64,000 nucleotides of DNA. Source: Rubrimonas cliftonensis (lineage in GTDB: Bacteria; Pseudomonadota; Alphaproteobacteria; Rhodobacterales; Rhodobacteraceae). A program made the translations under genes and the position numbers. Location of the stretch: NCBI RefSeq assembly GCF_900107585.1, contig NZ_FNQM01000011.1, forward strand, positions 62,001 to 126,000. The letters are read 5' to 3'. Below are positions 42,693 through 54,141 of this stretch, one piece after another. A model generated the notes under the pieces. The model worked only from the letters and a program-made list of their open reading frames with translations. It was not told where the DNA came from and did not search any database. The stretch's first letter is position 1. The number at the start of each line of letters is the position of its first letter.

Positions 42693-43137
42693 GTTCCGCT
42701 CCCCCATGGACGCAGCCCTCGCAGAAGCCGAAGCCGCCGCCGCGCGCGGCGAGACGCCCGTCGGCGCCGTCGTCGTGGCGCCCGACGGCGGCATCCTCGC
42801 CGCCGCCGGCAACCGCGCCCGCGAACTTGCGGACCCGACCGCCCACGCGGAGATGCTCGCGATCCGCGCCGCCTGCGCCGCGCTGGGGCGCGAGCGCCTC
42901 GCCGGCCTCGACCTCTATGTGACGCTGGAGCCCTGCGCGATGTGCGCCGGAGCGATCTCCCACGCCCGCCTGCGTCGTCTCTACTACGCCGCGAGCGACC
43001 CGAAAAGCGGCGGCGTCGCCCATGGCGCGCGCGTCTTCGCCCATCCGCAGTGCCACCACGCGCCCGACATCTACGACGGGCTGCGCGAGCGCGAGGCCGG
43101 CCGCCTTCTCACCGCCTTCTTCGCGGCGCGACGCTAG
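42691..43137 (+). CDS. tadA: tRNA-specific adenosine deaminase
   Basis: A 148-residue zinc deaminase that makes inosine at the wobble position of tRNA-Arg(ACG). The HAE motif is at residues 52-54 with catalytic Glu54, and zinc ligands Cys82 and Cys85 lie in PCAMC. The ATG at 42691 gives MFRSPMDAALAEAE, close to homologues; a second ATG at 42706 is possible. No ribosome site precedes either start. The start codon overlaps that of rluB on the other strand. Confidence 0.95.
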
Positions 43138-43497
43138 CGCGCTGCGGCGGCCCGGAACCGGAGGCGCCGCGCGAGCGGCGGCCGGGCGCGCCAAGGCGGC
43201 CCGCGCAAGGCGCAGGCACGTCGATTCGCCCGCCCGTCGCGGCCTGACCGACAGCCGGAGGGCGGCAGACGCCCGAAGCGCGCGGCCACGCCGCTCGGCC
43301 TCGACACGGTCTGCGCCGTGGCGAACTTCGACGGCTCCCGCCCGGGCGGCCCCGCCGCCTCGCGGCGGGTTTCGGCGGCGAGGCCGTCTTCGATCGGCGG
43401 GAGCGGCGCCTTCGCGCCGCGCGGCCGACGCTCTCGCGCTGGCGCAGACCGCCCGGCCCGCGTAGCTTGATCGCGTCCTGACGCGCCCGGAGCTCCC
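43138..43497. other. 360-base intergenic stretch, no gene seen
   Basis: Between tadA and the M20 peptidase gene. It is as GC-rich as coding DNA and open in several frames, but none of the translations has a recognisable family, start context or biased composition. Several local inverted repeats (for example around CCGCCTCGCGGCGG) are visible. It may contain the promoter of the peptidase gene or the remains of a lost gene; nothing can be assigned. Confidence 0.4.
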
Positions 43498-44880
43498 ATG
43501 TCCCACCTCGACGCCGTTCTCGCCCGGCTTGACGCCGATCTCGACGCCAGCCTCGAGCGGCTGTTCCACCTGCTGCGGATCCCGTCGATCTCGACCGACC
43601 CCGCCTACGCCGCCGACTGCCGTCGCGCCGCCGACTGGCTGGTGGAGGATCTCGCAGGCATGGGCTTCGACGCGAGCGCCCGCGCGACCGAAGGCCACCC
43701 CATCGTCGTCGCCCATGACCGCAGCGCGAGCGGGCCGTCGGCGCTCTTCTACGGCCATTACGACGTGCAGCCGGTCGACCCCCTGGACCTCTGGGAGCAC
43801 GATCCCTTCGCGCCCTTCATCCAGACGCGGCCCGACGGGACGCGGTGCATCCGCGCCCGCGGCGCCGCCGACGACAAGGGCCAGGTGATGACCTTCGTCG
43901 AGGCGTGCCGCGCCTGGAAGGCGGTCGCCGGCGCCCTGCCCGTCCCCGTCTCGATCCTGATCGAGGGCGAGGAGGAGTCCGGCGGCAAGCACCTGCCGCC
44001 CTTCATGCGCGCCCACGCCGACGAACTGCGCGCCGACATCGGCCTGATCTGCGACACCGGCATGTGGAGCGCGGAGGTTCCCGCGATCACCACCATGCTG
44101 CGCGGCCTCTGCGGCGAGGAGATCGTGATCACCGCCGCCGACCGCGACCTGCACTCTGGCGGCTACGGCTCGGCGGCGGCCAACCCCAACCACATCCTCG
44201 CGCGCATCCTCGCCGACCTGCACGACGACCGGGGCCGCGTGACCATCCCGCACTTCTACGACGGCGTGCACGAACTCCCCGAGGCGATCCGTCGCCAGTG
44301 GGCCGATCTCGGTTTCGACGTCGAAGGCTTCCTTGGCCCCATTGGCCTCGGCGTTCCCGCCGGCGAGCAGGAGCGCAGCGCGCTGGAGATGATATGGTCG
44401 CGCCCCACCGCGGAGGTGAACGGCATGGGCGGCGGCTATCAGGGCGCCGGCTTCAAGACCGTGATCCCGTCGAAGGCCTCCGCCAAGGTCAGCTTCCGGC
44501 TGGTCTTCGATCAGGACCCCCATGAGGTGCGCCGCCATTTCCGCGACTTCGTGCGCGCGCGCATCCCCGCCGACTGCAAGGTGGACTTCATCGAGCACGG
44601 CTCGGGCCGCGCGCAGGCCTTCGACACCGCCGCGGCGCCCTTCGAGAAGGCCCGCCGCGCGCTCTCGGCCGAATGGGGCGTCGAGGCGCCGTTCATCGGC
44701 TGCGGCGGCTCGATCCCGGTGACGCGCGAGTTCAAGGAAGGGCTGGGCATGGACGTGATCCTGGCCGGGTTCGGGCTGGAGGACGACCGCATCCACTCCC
44801 CCAACGAGAAATACGAGATGGAGAGCTTCCGCAAGGGCGCCCGCGCCTGGGCGCGCATCCTCGCCGCGCTCGCGGCGTGA
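43498..44880 (+). CDS. M20 family dipeptidase
   Basis: A 460-residue zinc peptidase of the CNDP/ArgE group. Metal and catalytic residues are in FYGHYDVQP (His87, Asp89), RGAADDKGQV near 120 and EGEEESGG near 155 (Glu-Glu pair). The dimerisation lid domain lies at about 200-390. The enzyme hydrolyses dipeptides or N-acylated amino acids in the cytoplasm; no signal peptide is present. The gene stands alone. Confidence 0.93.
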   Translation: MSHLDAVLARLDADLDASLERLFHLLRIPSISTDPAYAADCRRAADWLVEDLAGMGFDASARATEGHPIVVAHDRSASGPSALFYGHYDVQPVDPLDLWEHDPFAPFIQTRPDGTRCIRARGAADDKGQVMTFVEACRAWKAVAGALPVPVSILIEGEEESGGKHLPPFMRAHADELRADIGLICDTGMWSAEVPAITTMLRGLCGEEIVITAADRDLHSGGYGSAAANPNHILARILADLHDDRGRVTIPHFYDGVHELPEAIRRQWADLGFDVEGFLGPIGLGVPAGEQERSALEMIWSRPTAEVNGMGGGYQGAGFKTVIPSKASAKVSFRLVFDQDPHEVRRHFRDFVRARIPADCKVDFIEHGSGRAQAFDTAAAPFEKARRALSAEWGVEAPFIGCGGSIPVTREFKEGLGMDVILAGFGLEDDRIHSPNEKYEMESFRKGARAWARILAALAA

Positions 44881-45068
44881 GGGAGGCAGGCGGCGTCTGC
44901 TGGCGCAGGCCCGCCGCCAGGCGGGCGCGGCTCAGCCTCAGGTGTCGAAATGTGCGCCGTCCGTCAATCTGGAATTGTACTTATCGTTAATATCAAGAAG
45001 TTGCTTGATCTTGGAGGGCGCCCGGCGCATCGGGGAGCAGGCCTTCCTCTGGATTGGAGTTGACTAGA

Positions 45069-46109
45069 ATGCGTTTTCTGTTTGTCGCTGGCGTCTTGGC
45101 CCTGTCAGGTGGAGCGGCCGGAGCCGCTTCGCTCGACGCGTTGAGCCTTCTGAAGTCCATCAACAACATCGTCCTGAATGACCTGCAGGCCGGCACGGAG
45201 ACCGAGGGAACGGTCTATGTCGGCGGGAACTACAGCGGCGCCGCCCCTGTCAACTCCGACAACCTTGGCGATGCGACGGTCGGCGGCGTCACCGGCGCGC
45301 TGATCGTCGGCGGCTCCAACGGGGGCGCCCCGAACGTCAACAACGGCGCGACCGTGATCGCTGGCGACAACAACGGGCAGATCAACGCCAACGGCGCGAC
45401 GGGCGACAACGCCGTGACCGTCGGCGGCGACAACAACGGGTTCGTGCAGACCGCCCAGCCCGGCGCGATCTCGGTCGGCGGCGCCAACAACGGAACCCTG
45501 AACGCCCAAGGCGCCGGCTCCGTCGCCACGAACACCGGCGTGACGCCCTCGGTGCCGGTCGCCGAGATGATCGCGCTGTTCCAGAGCCTGTCGCTCGACC
45601 TGTCGCTGCTCGCCGACACCGCCGGCGCCTTCGCCAGCACCTCCGACCAGAACCAGCTCCGCGTCACCAGCGGCTCCGAGACCATCGCGATCGTCAACAC
45701 GACCTCCGCGCTCGTCTCGAACGGCACCTTCCTCGGCGTGAACGATTTCGCGGGCCAGACGACCATCGTCAACATCGCCGGCAAGAACATCACCGTCGGC
45801 GCCAACGGCAACAACAACGAGCCGAACCTCCTCTTCAACTTCTTCGAGGCGGAGACCGTCACCTTCAACAGGTCGTTCAACGCCTCGTTCCTCGCCCCCT
45901 TCGCCAACGTCACGCTGAACGGCGGCGGCGTGAACGGGACGTTCGTCAGCTTCAACATGACGCAGAACGCCGAGATCCGCCCCTACAACGACGCCAACCT
46001 CTTCGGCGGCGACCTGCCGGCGCCGGTTCCGCTTCCCGCCGCGGCGTGGATGCTGCTCGCCGGTCTCGGCGGCCTCTTCGCGGCCTCGCGCCGCAAGACC
46101 GCCGCATGA
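45069..46109 (+). CDS. Choice-of-anchor A family exoprotein with VPLPA-CTERM signal
   Basis: A 346-residue secreted protein. The signal peptide MRFLFVAGVLALSGGAAGAA is followed by a collagen-binding-like beta-solenoid region rich in Asn and Gly (about residues 45-320), containing repeated GGxNNG-type stretches such as VGGDNNG and VGGANNG. The C-terminus VPLPAAAWMLLAGLGGLFAASRRK (320 onward) is a VPLPA-CTERM sorting tail: motif, membrane helix, basic end. Such proteins are handled by exosortase-type enzymes in exopolysaccharide-making bacteria. No exosortase gene is in the window. The ATG at 45069 is chosen because the signal peptide begins there; an in-frame TTG lies 15 bases upstream. The upstream 120 bases are AT-rich. 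Confidence 0.88.
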   Translation: MRFLFVAGVLALSGGAAGAASLDALSLLKSINNIVLNDLQAGTETEGTVYVGGNYSGAAPVNSDNLGDATVGGVTGALIVGGSNGGAPNVNNGATVIAGDNNGQINANGATGDNAVTVGGDNNGFVQTAQPGAISVGGANNGTLNAQGAGSVATNTGVTPSVPVAEMIALFQSLSLDLSLLADTAGAFASTSDQNQLRVTSGSETIAIVNTTSALVSNGTFLGVNDFAGQTTIVNIAGKNITVGANGNNNEPNLLFNFFEAETVTFNRSFNASFLAPFANVTLNGGGVNGTFVSFNMTQNAEIRPYNDANLFGGDLPAPVPLPAAAWMLLAGLGGLFAASRRKTAA

Positions 46110-46160
46110 GCGGACGCCGCCGCGGCGCCTCGTCGCCCGGCGGACCCTGACGCGACTGCC

Positions 46161-46192
46161 GCGCCGCATGCCGCCTTCGGGCCATGCGGCGC
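46161..46192 (+). terminator. Hairpin after the VPLPA-CTERM gene
   Basis: A perfect 10-base stem (GCGCCGCATG with CATGCGGCGC) with a 12-base loop lies about 50 bases after the stop codon. TTGCGCTT follows, a weak T-rich tail. It is likely to end the transcript of the exoprotein gene. Confidence 0.5.
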
Positions 46193-46278
46193 TTGCGCTT
46201 GATCAAGGACGCGGCGGCGGCGCAGGATCATGGTCGCGGCGTGCGCTTGACGCCGCACGGCGCAGAAGGATCACGGCC

Positions 46279-46671
46279 ATGCTTTCCGTCCCGCTCGACA
46301 CGGTCGCCTGGATCATCCTCAAGGCCCGCGAATTCGACGTGAAGGAAGGCGACGACAGCGGCGGCGCCGCCAGCGACGACCCGATGGCCGTGCTGCAGGA
46401 CCGCGCCGACGACCCCACGGCCACGGAGCTCACGAGCTGGATCGACGACCTCACCGACACCCAGTCGGCCGAACTGGTGGCGATCTTCTGGCTGGGACGC
46501 GGCGACGGCGACGCCGGCGACTTTCCTGCGCTGGTCGATCAGGCGCGGGCCGCGCGCAGCGGCTCCACCAGCGCCTATCTGCTGGGCCAGCCTCTTCTGG
46601 GCGACTATCTGGAGGAAGGGCTGGAGGCGCTCGGCGTGGACACCACCGAACTCGAGAACGGGCTGCGCTGA
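46279..46671 (+). CDS. DUF3775 family protein
   Basis: A 130-residue cytoplasmic protein of DUF3775, common in alphaproteobacteria and of unknown role. It has an N-terminal helix LDTVAWIILKAREFDVKEGDD and the conserved ELTSWIDDLTDTQSAELVAIFWLGRGDGD and YLLGQPLLGDYLEEGLEALG. The ATG at 46279 has AGAAGGA 8 bases upstream. It converges on carB with only 3 bases between the stop codons. Confidence 0.88.
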   Translation: MLSVPLDTVAWIILKAREFDVKEGDDSGGAASDDPMAVLQDRADDPTATELTSWIDDLTDTQSAELVAIFWLGRGDGDAGDFPALVDQARAARSGSTSAYLLGQPLLGDYLEEGLEALGVDTTELENGLR

Positions 46672-46674
46672 GCC

Positions 46675-49971
<3,297 letters not shown>

Positions 49972-50044
49972 GGGCAGGGCGCTCGCGTCTGGGCGCCGCC
50001 GACGCTGGGCCGGCGGTCCGCCATGGGTGGTGGGGCACGCGGGG

Positions 50045-50072
50045 CTTATAGTGGAGCGAGGCGGCGGCGCAA
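50045..50072 (-). promoter_or_regulatory. Predicted carB promoter
   Basis: On the minus strand TTGCGC (50067-50072) and TATAAG (50045-50050) are 16 bases apart. The -10 is a good match. The leader to the carB ATG would be about 66 bases and is GC-rich. Confidence 0.45.
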
Positions 50073-50187
50073 GGCGGGGGGCGGCGCGGGAGGCGGCCTG
50101 CGCCGCGGCGGGGCCGACAGAACGGCGGCGTCCCGGAGATGGCGGCGTCCCGGGGCGCCTCTCTCGGGTCGCCTCGCCAGGGCAAGC

Positions 50188-51723
50188 TCAGGGGCACCCC
50201 GCCAGCGACCAGTCCCGCAACGCGCGCGCGAAGCCCGTGCCGAGCGGATGAACCTGCTGCGCCACCCGTTCGTCGCCCTCGCCCTTGGCGTAGAAGGCGC
50301 CCTGGTCGCAGAGCGCCGGTTGCGTCCACGCGTGGCAGTCCTTGCAGCGGTTGCCCTGCCAGACCTCCGCCGGCAGGCCCTCGAAGGGCGGATGCTCAGG
50401 CCTGCCCTCGATGAGCTCCGCGAAGCTGCGCCCCGCCACGTCGCCGTAGGCGGACGGCAGCGGCGTCGTGAACGAGAGGCCGGCGCCCTGCTGCGCGGCT
50501 GGCGGCGGCGGCGCGGGCGCCGGCGGCGCGAGCGCGGCGAGCGCGTCCGCAGAGGGGCGCTCGGGGTCGAGGTTCGACGGCGGCGCGGCGCTCAGCGCGG
50601 CGATCTCGGCGGCGGCGAGCGCGGCGAAGACGCCTTCGGGATAGGCGTCGAGATAGGCGCGGTAGTCGGCCAGCGCGCCGCTGGCCTGCGCGACCGCGAT
50701 CAGCGTCTCCTCGTCCGGCGCGAGGAACGGCGCGGCGGACGCGGGCGCTAGCGCAGGCGCCGCGGGGACGGGCGCAGGCTGCGGCGGCGCGACCTGCGGA
50801 GCCGGCGGCGCGACACCCGACGTGGAGGCGACGATCAGGCCGCGCGCCTCCTCGGCGAAGGCGCTGTCGGGATAGGCTCGCAGGAACAGCGCCAGCTCGA
50901 CGATGTCGCCGCTCTTGCGGGCGCTCTCGAAGAGCATCTTTTCCGCCGGGTCGACCGGGTCCGCCTCGGGCGCACCGACGAAGCGGAAGTCGTCGATGAG
51001 CGAGGAGCTGGTCCACGGCGTCTGCCGCCCGCCGGTCGCGTTGATGACGTCGACGCGAACCTGCCGGAACACCTCCTCGAGCGGCGCGCCGGGGTTCAGC
51101 GCCTCGCGGGCCAGCGCGGCGCTGAAGGGGCTGTTGGCGCCGTCGCCGTCGAAGGCCGCGTCGCCGGGCGCGGTGGCGTAGGCGATGAAGCTGCCCGCCG
51201 GCGCGTCCATCCGCGCCAGCCCCGGCTCGCGCAGGCCGATCCGGGCGAAGGGGTTGTCGCGGCAGGCGTCGAAGATCGCGATGGCCGTGCGGCTGCGCGC
51301 CGACGCCATCTGGCGGATAACCCATGACGCCTCGACCGCCGCGAGGTCGAGGTCGGCGGCGTCCGTGATCGCGGCGTCCACGGGGATCAGGTAGTTCGCG
51401 CCGGAGGCCTGCACGCCGTGGCCGGCATAGTAGAACAGGCTCACGCCGTCCGGCCCGACCGCGCGCAGCGAGCGGCCGAACTCGGCGATCGCGCGCTTCA
51501 TGGCGTTCTGGTCGAGATCCAGCGCCAGCGTCACGTCGAAGCCGGCGGCCTCCAGCGCCCCGGCGATCAGCCGCGCATCGGCGGTCGGGTTCGGCAGCGG
51601 CGACACCGAAGCATAGTCCCCGTTGCCGACGACGAGCGCGATGCGCTCCTCGGCCTTCGCCGCCGTCGCGAGCGCCAGAAGCGCCAGCGCCGCGAAGATG
51701 CCCGGCATTTTACGCAAGAACAT
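50188..51723 (-). CDS. Caspase-like (C14) protein with C-terminal CxxCH motif
   Basis: A 511-residue exported protein. A signal peptide (1-24, ending TAAKA) precedes a caspase/metacaspase p20-like domain with the catalytic dyad His102 in FYYAGHG and Cys154 in FDACRDNPF. A Pro/Ala-rich linker at about 310-410 leads to a short C-terminal domain with CKDCH (Cys460, Cys463, His464), two more Cys and several Trp. The CxxCH matches a c-type haem site, but the domain is too small for a standard cytochrome. The ATG at 51723 is preceded by AGAGGA. It is divergent from the YceI-OmpA gene. Function unknown; related exported caspase homologues are found in many alphaproteobacteria. Confidence 0.85.
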   Translation of the reverse strand: MFLRKMPGIFAALALLALATAAKAEERIALVVGNGDYASVSPLPNPTADARLIAGALEAAGFDVTLALDLDQNAMKRAIAEFGRSLRAVGPDGVSLFYYAGHGVQASGANYLIPVDAAITDAADLDLAAVEASWVIRQMASARSRTAIAIFDACRDNPFARIGLREPGLARMDAPAGSFIAYATAPGDAAFDGDGANSPFSAALAREALNPGAPLEEVFRQVRVDVINATGGRQTPWTSSSLIDDFRFVGAPEADPVDPAEKMLFESARKSGDIVELALFLRAYPDSAFAEEARGLIVASTSGVAPPAPQVAPPQPAPVPAAPALAPASAAPFLAPDEETLIAVAQASGALADYRAYLDAYPEGVFAALAAAEIAALSAAPPSNLDPERPSADALAALAPPAPAPPPPAAQQGAGLSFTTPLPSAYGDVAGRSFAELIEGRPEHPPFEGLPAEVWQGNRCKDCHAWTQPALCDQGAFYAKGEGDERVAQQVHPLGTGFARALRDWSLAGCP

Positions 51724-51874
51724 CGAACCGTCCTCTAAAGCGCGACCCGCGCCATCTATTATCGAAACAGCTAACCAGACGATGATCAAGCGCGGCGGCT
51801 TGCGTCATTGCGCCGGCCATGCAGGCGTGAGACCGTTCATTGACGCGTTCAGTCGCCGGAACCGGGAGGATGTC

Positions 51875-53011
51875 ATGTCGAGGTTTCATCGCGCCGCCAT
51901 GCTCGGCGCCGCAGTTGCGGTCGCGTTTTCGGCGCTTGCGGCGCAGGCCAACCCGTTCGCCGGCGGATGGCGGCTGTCGCCGGAGGCGTCCAGCCTCACA
52001 TTCCAGTCCATCAAGAACAACACCACGATCGAGCAGAGCAGCTTCGCGTCGCTGAGCGGCGGGATCGACGAACGCGGCGAGGCCGTGGTCGAGATCGCGC
52101 TGGACAGCGTCGACACGAAGATCGACCTGCGGAACGTGCGTATGCGCTTCCTGTTCTTCGAGACCTTCAGGTTCCCGACCGCGACGATCCGCATGGCGGT
52201 CGATCCGGCCGCGCTGGAGGGGCTGCCGCAGCGGCGGCGGATGACCGTGACGGCCGACTACACGCTCGACCTGCACGGCGTCACGAAGCCGATGCAGTCG
52301 GAGATCGTCGTGACCTATCTCGACGCCGAGACGGTGTCGGTCGCCTCCGCCGGGCCGATCCCGGTCGCCGCCGCGGACTTCGGGCTCACCGAAGGCGTGC
52401 TGAAGCTGCAGGACGCGGCGAAGGTGACGATCGTGCCGGCCGGCTCGGTGAGCTTCGACTTCCTGTTCACCCGCAGCGCCCCGGCGCAGCCCGCGCCCGG
52501 CGTCGCCTCGGCGCAGCCCGCGAGCCAGCCCCTCGTGCAGCGCGCCGCCCAGCCGGCGGCCCAGACTGGGGCCCAGCCCGCCCCCCAGCAGGTCGCGGCG
52601 CCGGCCCGCGCGGCGCTGGAGACTTCGGGCGTGTTCTCTCGGGAGGAATGCGAGGGGCGTTTCGAGATCCTGTCGCGCACCGGCTCGATCACCTTCTCCT
52701 CCGGAAGCGCGCGGCTCACGGGCGAGAGCGCGCCGTTTCTCGCCGCGATCCTCGACATCGTCCGGCGCTGCCCCGACCTCGCCATCGAGGTCGGCGGGCA
52801 TACAGACTCCATCGGCGCGCCAGACCTCAACCAGCGGCTCTCCGAGGCCCGCGCGTCCGCCGTCGCCGAGTATCTCGCGCAGAACGGCGTCCCCGCGACC
52901 CGCGTCAGCGCGCGCGGCTACGGCGAGGCGCGGCCGGCCTACCCCAACGACACGCCGCGCAACCGCGCGCTCAACCGGCGGATCGAATTTGTCGTGCAGG
53001 GCGAGGGCTGA
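51875..53011 (+). CDS. YceI-OmpA fusion protein
   Basis: A 378-residue envelope protein. A signal peptide (1-25, ending AAQA) is followed by a YceI lipocalin-like domain (about 27-197; SSLTFQSIKNNTTIEQSSFASLSGGIDERG, RFPTATIRM), a Pro/Ala/Gln-rich linker (198-250), and an OmpA C-terminal peptidoglycan-binding domain (257-376) with the Asp and Arg that contact the peptidoglycan (GHTDSIG, NQRLSEARA, RNRALNRRIEF). YceI domains bind isoprenoid-type lipids. The mature protein would be tethered to the wall in the periplasm or outer membrane. GGGAGGA stands 4 bases before the ATG. Confidence 0.9.
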   Translation: MSRFHRAAMLGAAVAVAFSALAAQANPFAGGWRLSPEASSLTFQSIKNNTTIEQSSFASLSGGIDERGEAVVEIALDSVDTKIDLRNVRMRFLFFETFRFPTATIRMAVDPAALEGLPQRRRMTVTADYTLDLHGVTKPMQSEIVVTYLDAETVSVASAGPIPVAAADFGLTEGVLKLQDAAKVTIVPAGSVSFDFLFTRSAPAQPAPGVASAQPASQPLVQRAAQPAAQTGAQPAPQQVAAPARAALETSGVFSREECEGRFEILSRTGSITFSSGSARLTGESAPFLAAILDIVRRCPDLAIEVGGHTDSIGAPDLNQRLSEARASAVAEYLAQNGVPATRVSARGYGEARPAYPNDTPRNRALNRRIEFVVQGEG

Positions 53012-53026
53012 AGGGGCGGCGCCCGT

Positions 53027-53497
53027 TCAGGGCGCCAGCCGCTTCTCCATGAAGACGCTCGAGCCGTTCTCGGCATAGTCGCCGAACGGGCCGCGCAGCG
53101 CATAGCCGAGCGCGGTGTAGAGGCTGATCGCCTCTGGGCTGAGATGGCCCGTCTCCAGACGCGCCAGCGGCAGGCCGAGCGACAGGGCCTCGGCCTCCAG
53201 CGCCGTGACCACGGCGCGGCCGACCCCGCGCCCGCGCGCCGCGCGCGTCGTGAAGATGCGCTTGAGTTCGCCATAGCCCTCCAGCGGCGCCACGCCGCCG
53301 CAGCCGGCGGGGGCGCCGTCGAGCCACGCCACCACGAAGCGGACCTTCGCCGCGACAAGCTCCTGCGGGGAGAACGCGAAGCGCACCTCCGCCGGGTAGA
53401 TGGCGGCCAGCTCCGCCTCGCTCTGGGCGATGAGCGCCAGCGCCTCGGGGCTCTCCACGCGCCAGGGCGCGACCGTCGGGGCGACGGTTCCGCTCAT
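53027..53497 (-). CDS. GNAT family N-acetyltransferase
   Basis: A 156-residue acetyltransferase with the acetyl-CoA loop TTRAARGRGVGRAVVTALE at about residues 87-105 and the end segment TGHLSPEAISLYTALGYALRGPFGDY. The acceptor is unknown. Its ATG overlaps the upstream unknown gene as ATGA, making it the third gene of the antiporter operon. Confidence 0.9.
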   Translation of the reverse strand: MSGTVAPTVAPWRVESPEALALIAQSEAELAAIYPAEVRFAFSPQELVAAKVRFVVAWLDGAPAGCGGVAPLEGYGELKRIFTTRAARGRGVGRAVVTALEAEALSLGLPLARLETGHLSPEAISLYTALGYALRGPFGDYAENGSSVFMEKRLAP

Positions 53498-54141
53498 CGC
53501 GCAGCCGCCGCCGGCTGCTCGAAATAGGCCTGAGCCGAGAGGAACGCGGCCATCCGCGCGGCTTCGGCCCAGTCGCGCTCGCAGGCGCGCGCGCCGACCA
53601 CGACCACCGCATCGCCCGGCAGGCGCAGCGGGTCCAGCACCGCGCGCAGGGCGCGGCGGCCCTCCGCCTGCGACGCCGTCTCCGCCGGGCCGCGGCCGGC
53701 GCCGCGAAACGCCACGCCATGCGCCGCGGCCAGCGCGCCGGCCATGGCGGCGGGATCATGGTCGGGGCCGGTCAGCAGCAGGCGGTCGCAGCGCGCGAGC
53801 CCGCGCAGCTTCTCGACCCGGTCCGCCGGCAGGGCGACGGTCCGCGTCAGCCGCAGGGCCAGCGCCTCGGCGGTGAACAGGAAGGCCACGACGTCGCGCC
53901 CCGAGCCGAGCAGGATCGAGGCGTAGGCGGGATAGGCGAGCCCCAGCTCCTGCGCCCGCAGCACGCGCCGCCGGATAACCTCGATCGGCAGGCGCGGGAC
54001 CAGCGCGGCGCGCGCCGTCCGCCAGCAATGGGCGCGCCAGCTGCGCCCCGGGTCGAGCGGCGGCCCCTGGTTGTGCCCGATCAGCGGGACGGGATCGCCC
54101 GGCAGCCTGCTCAGCCGCGCCCGCGGCGTCTCCGCGGTCAC
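53494..54141 (-). CDS. Unknown protein, HNQGPPLD type N-terminus
   Basis: A 215-residue protein of unknown function. The N-terminal part contains LIGHNQGPPLDPG, a short motif that opens many uncharacterised alphaproteobacterial proteins. The middle (VIRRRVLRAQELGLAYPAYASILLGSGRDVVAFLFTAEALAL) looks like a helical DNA- or protein-binding core, and the rest is a Rossmann-like half (LARCDRLLLTGPDHDPAAMAGALAAAHGV). No catalytic motif could be named. Its GTG start overlaps the antiporter stop as GTGA, and its stop overlaps the GNAT gene. Confidence 0.7.
   Translation of the reverse strand: MTAETPRARLSRLPGDPVPLIGHNQGPPLDPGRSWRAHCWRTARAALVPRLPIEVIRRRVLRAQELGLAYPAYASILLGSGRDVVAFLFTAEALALRLTRTVALPADRVEKLRGLARCDRLLLTGPDHDPAAMAGALAAAHGVAFRGAGRGPAETASQAEGRRALRAVLDPLRLPGDAVVVVGARACERDWAEAARMAAFLSAQAYFEQPAAAAR

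Noticed and set aside
44881-45068. A TTG start and longer N-terminus for the VPLPA-CTERM protein
   Set aside because: The TTG 15 bases upstream would add MELTR before a complete signal peptide; the ATG at 45069 gives a normal one and has GGAG nine bases upstream.
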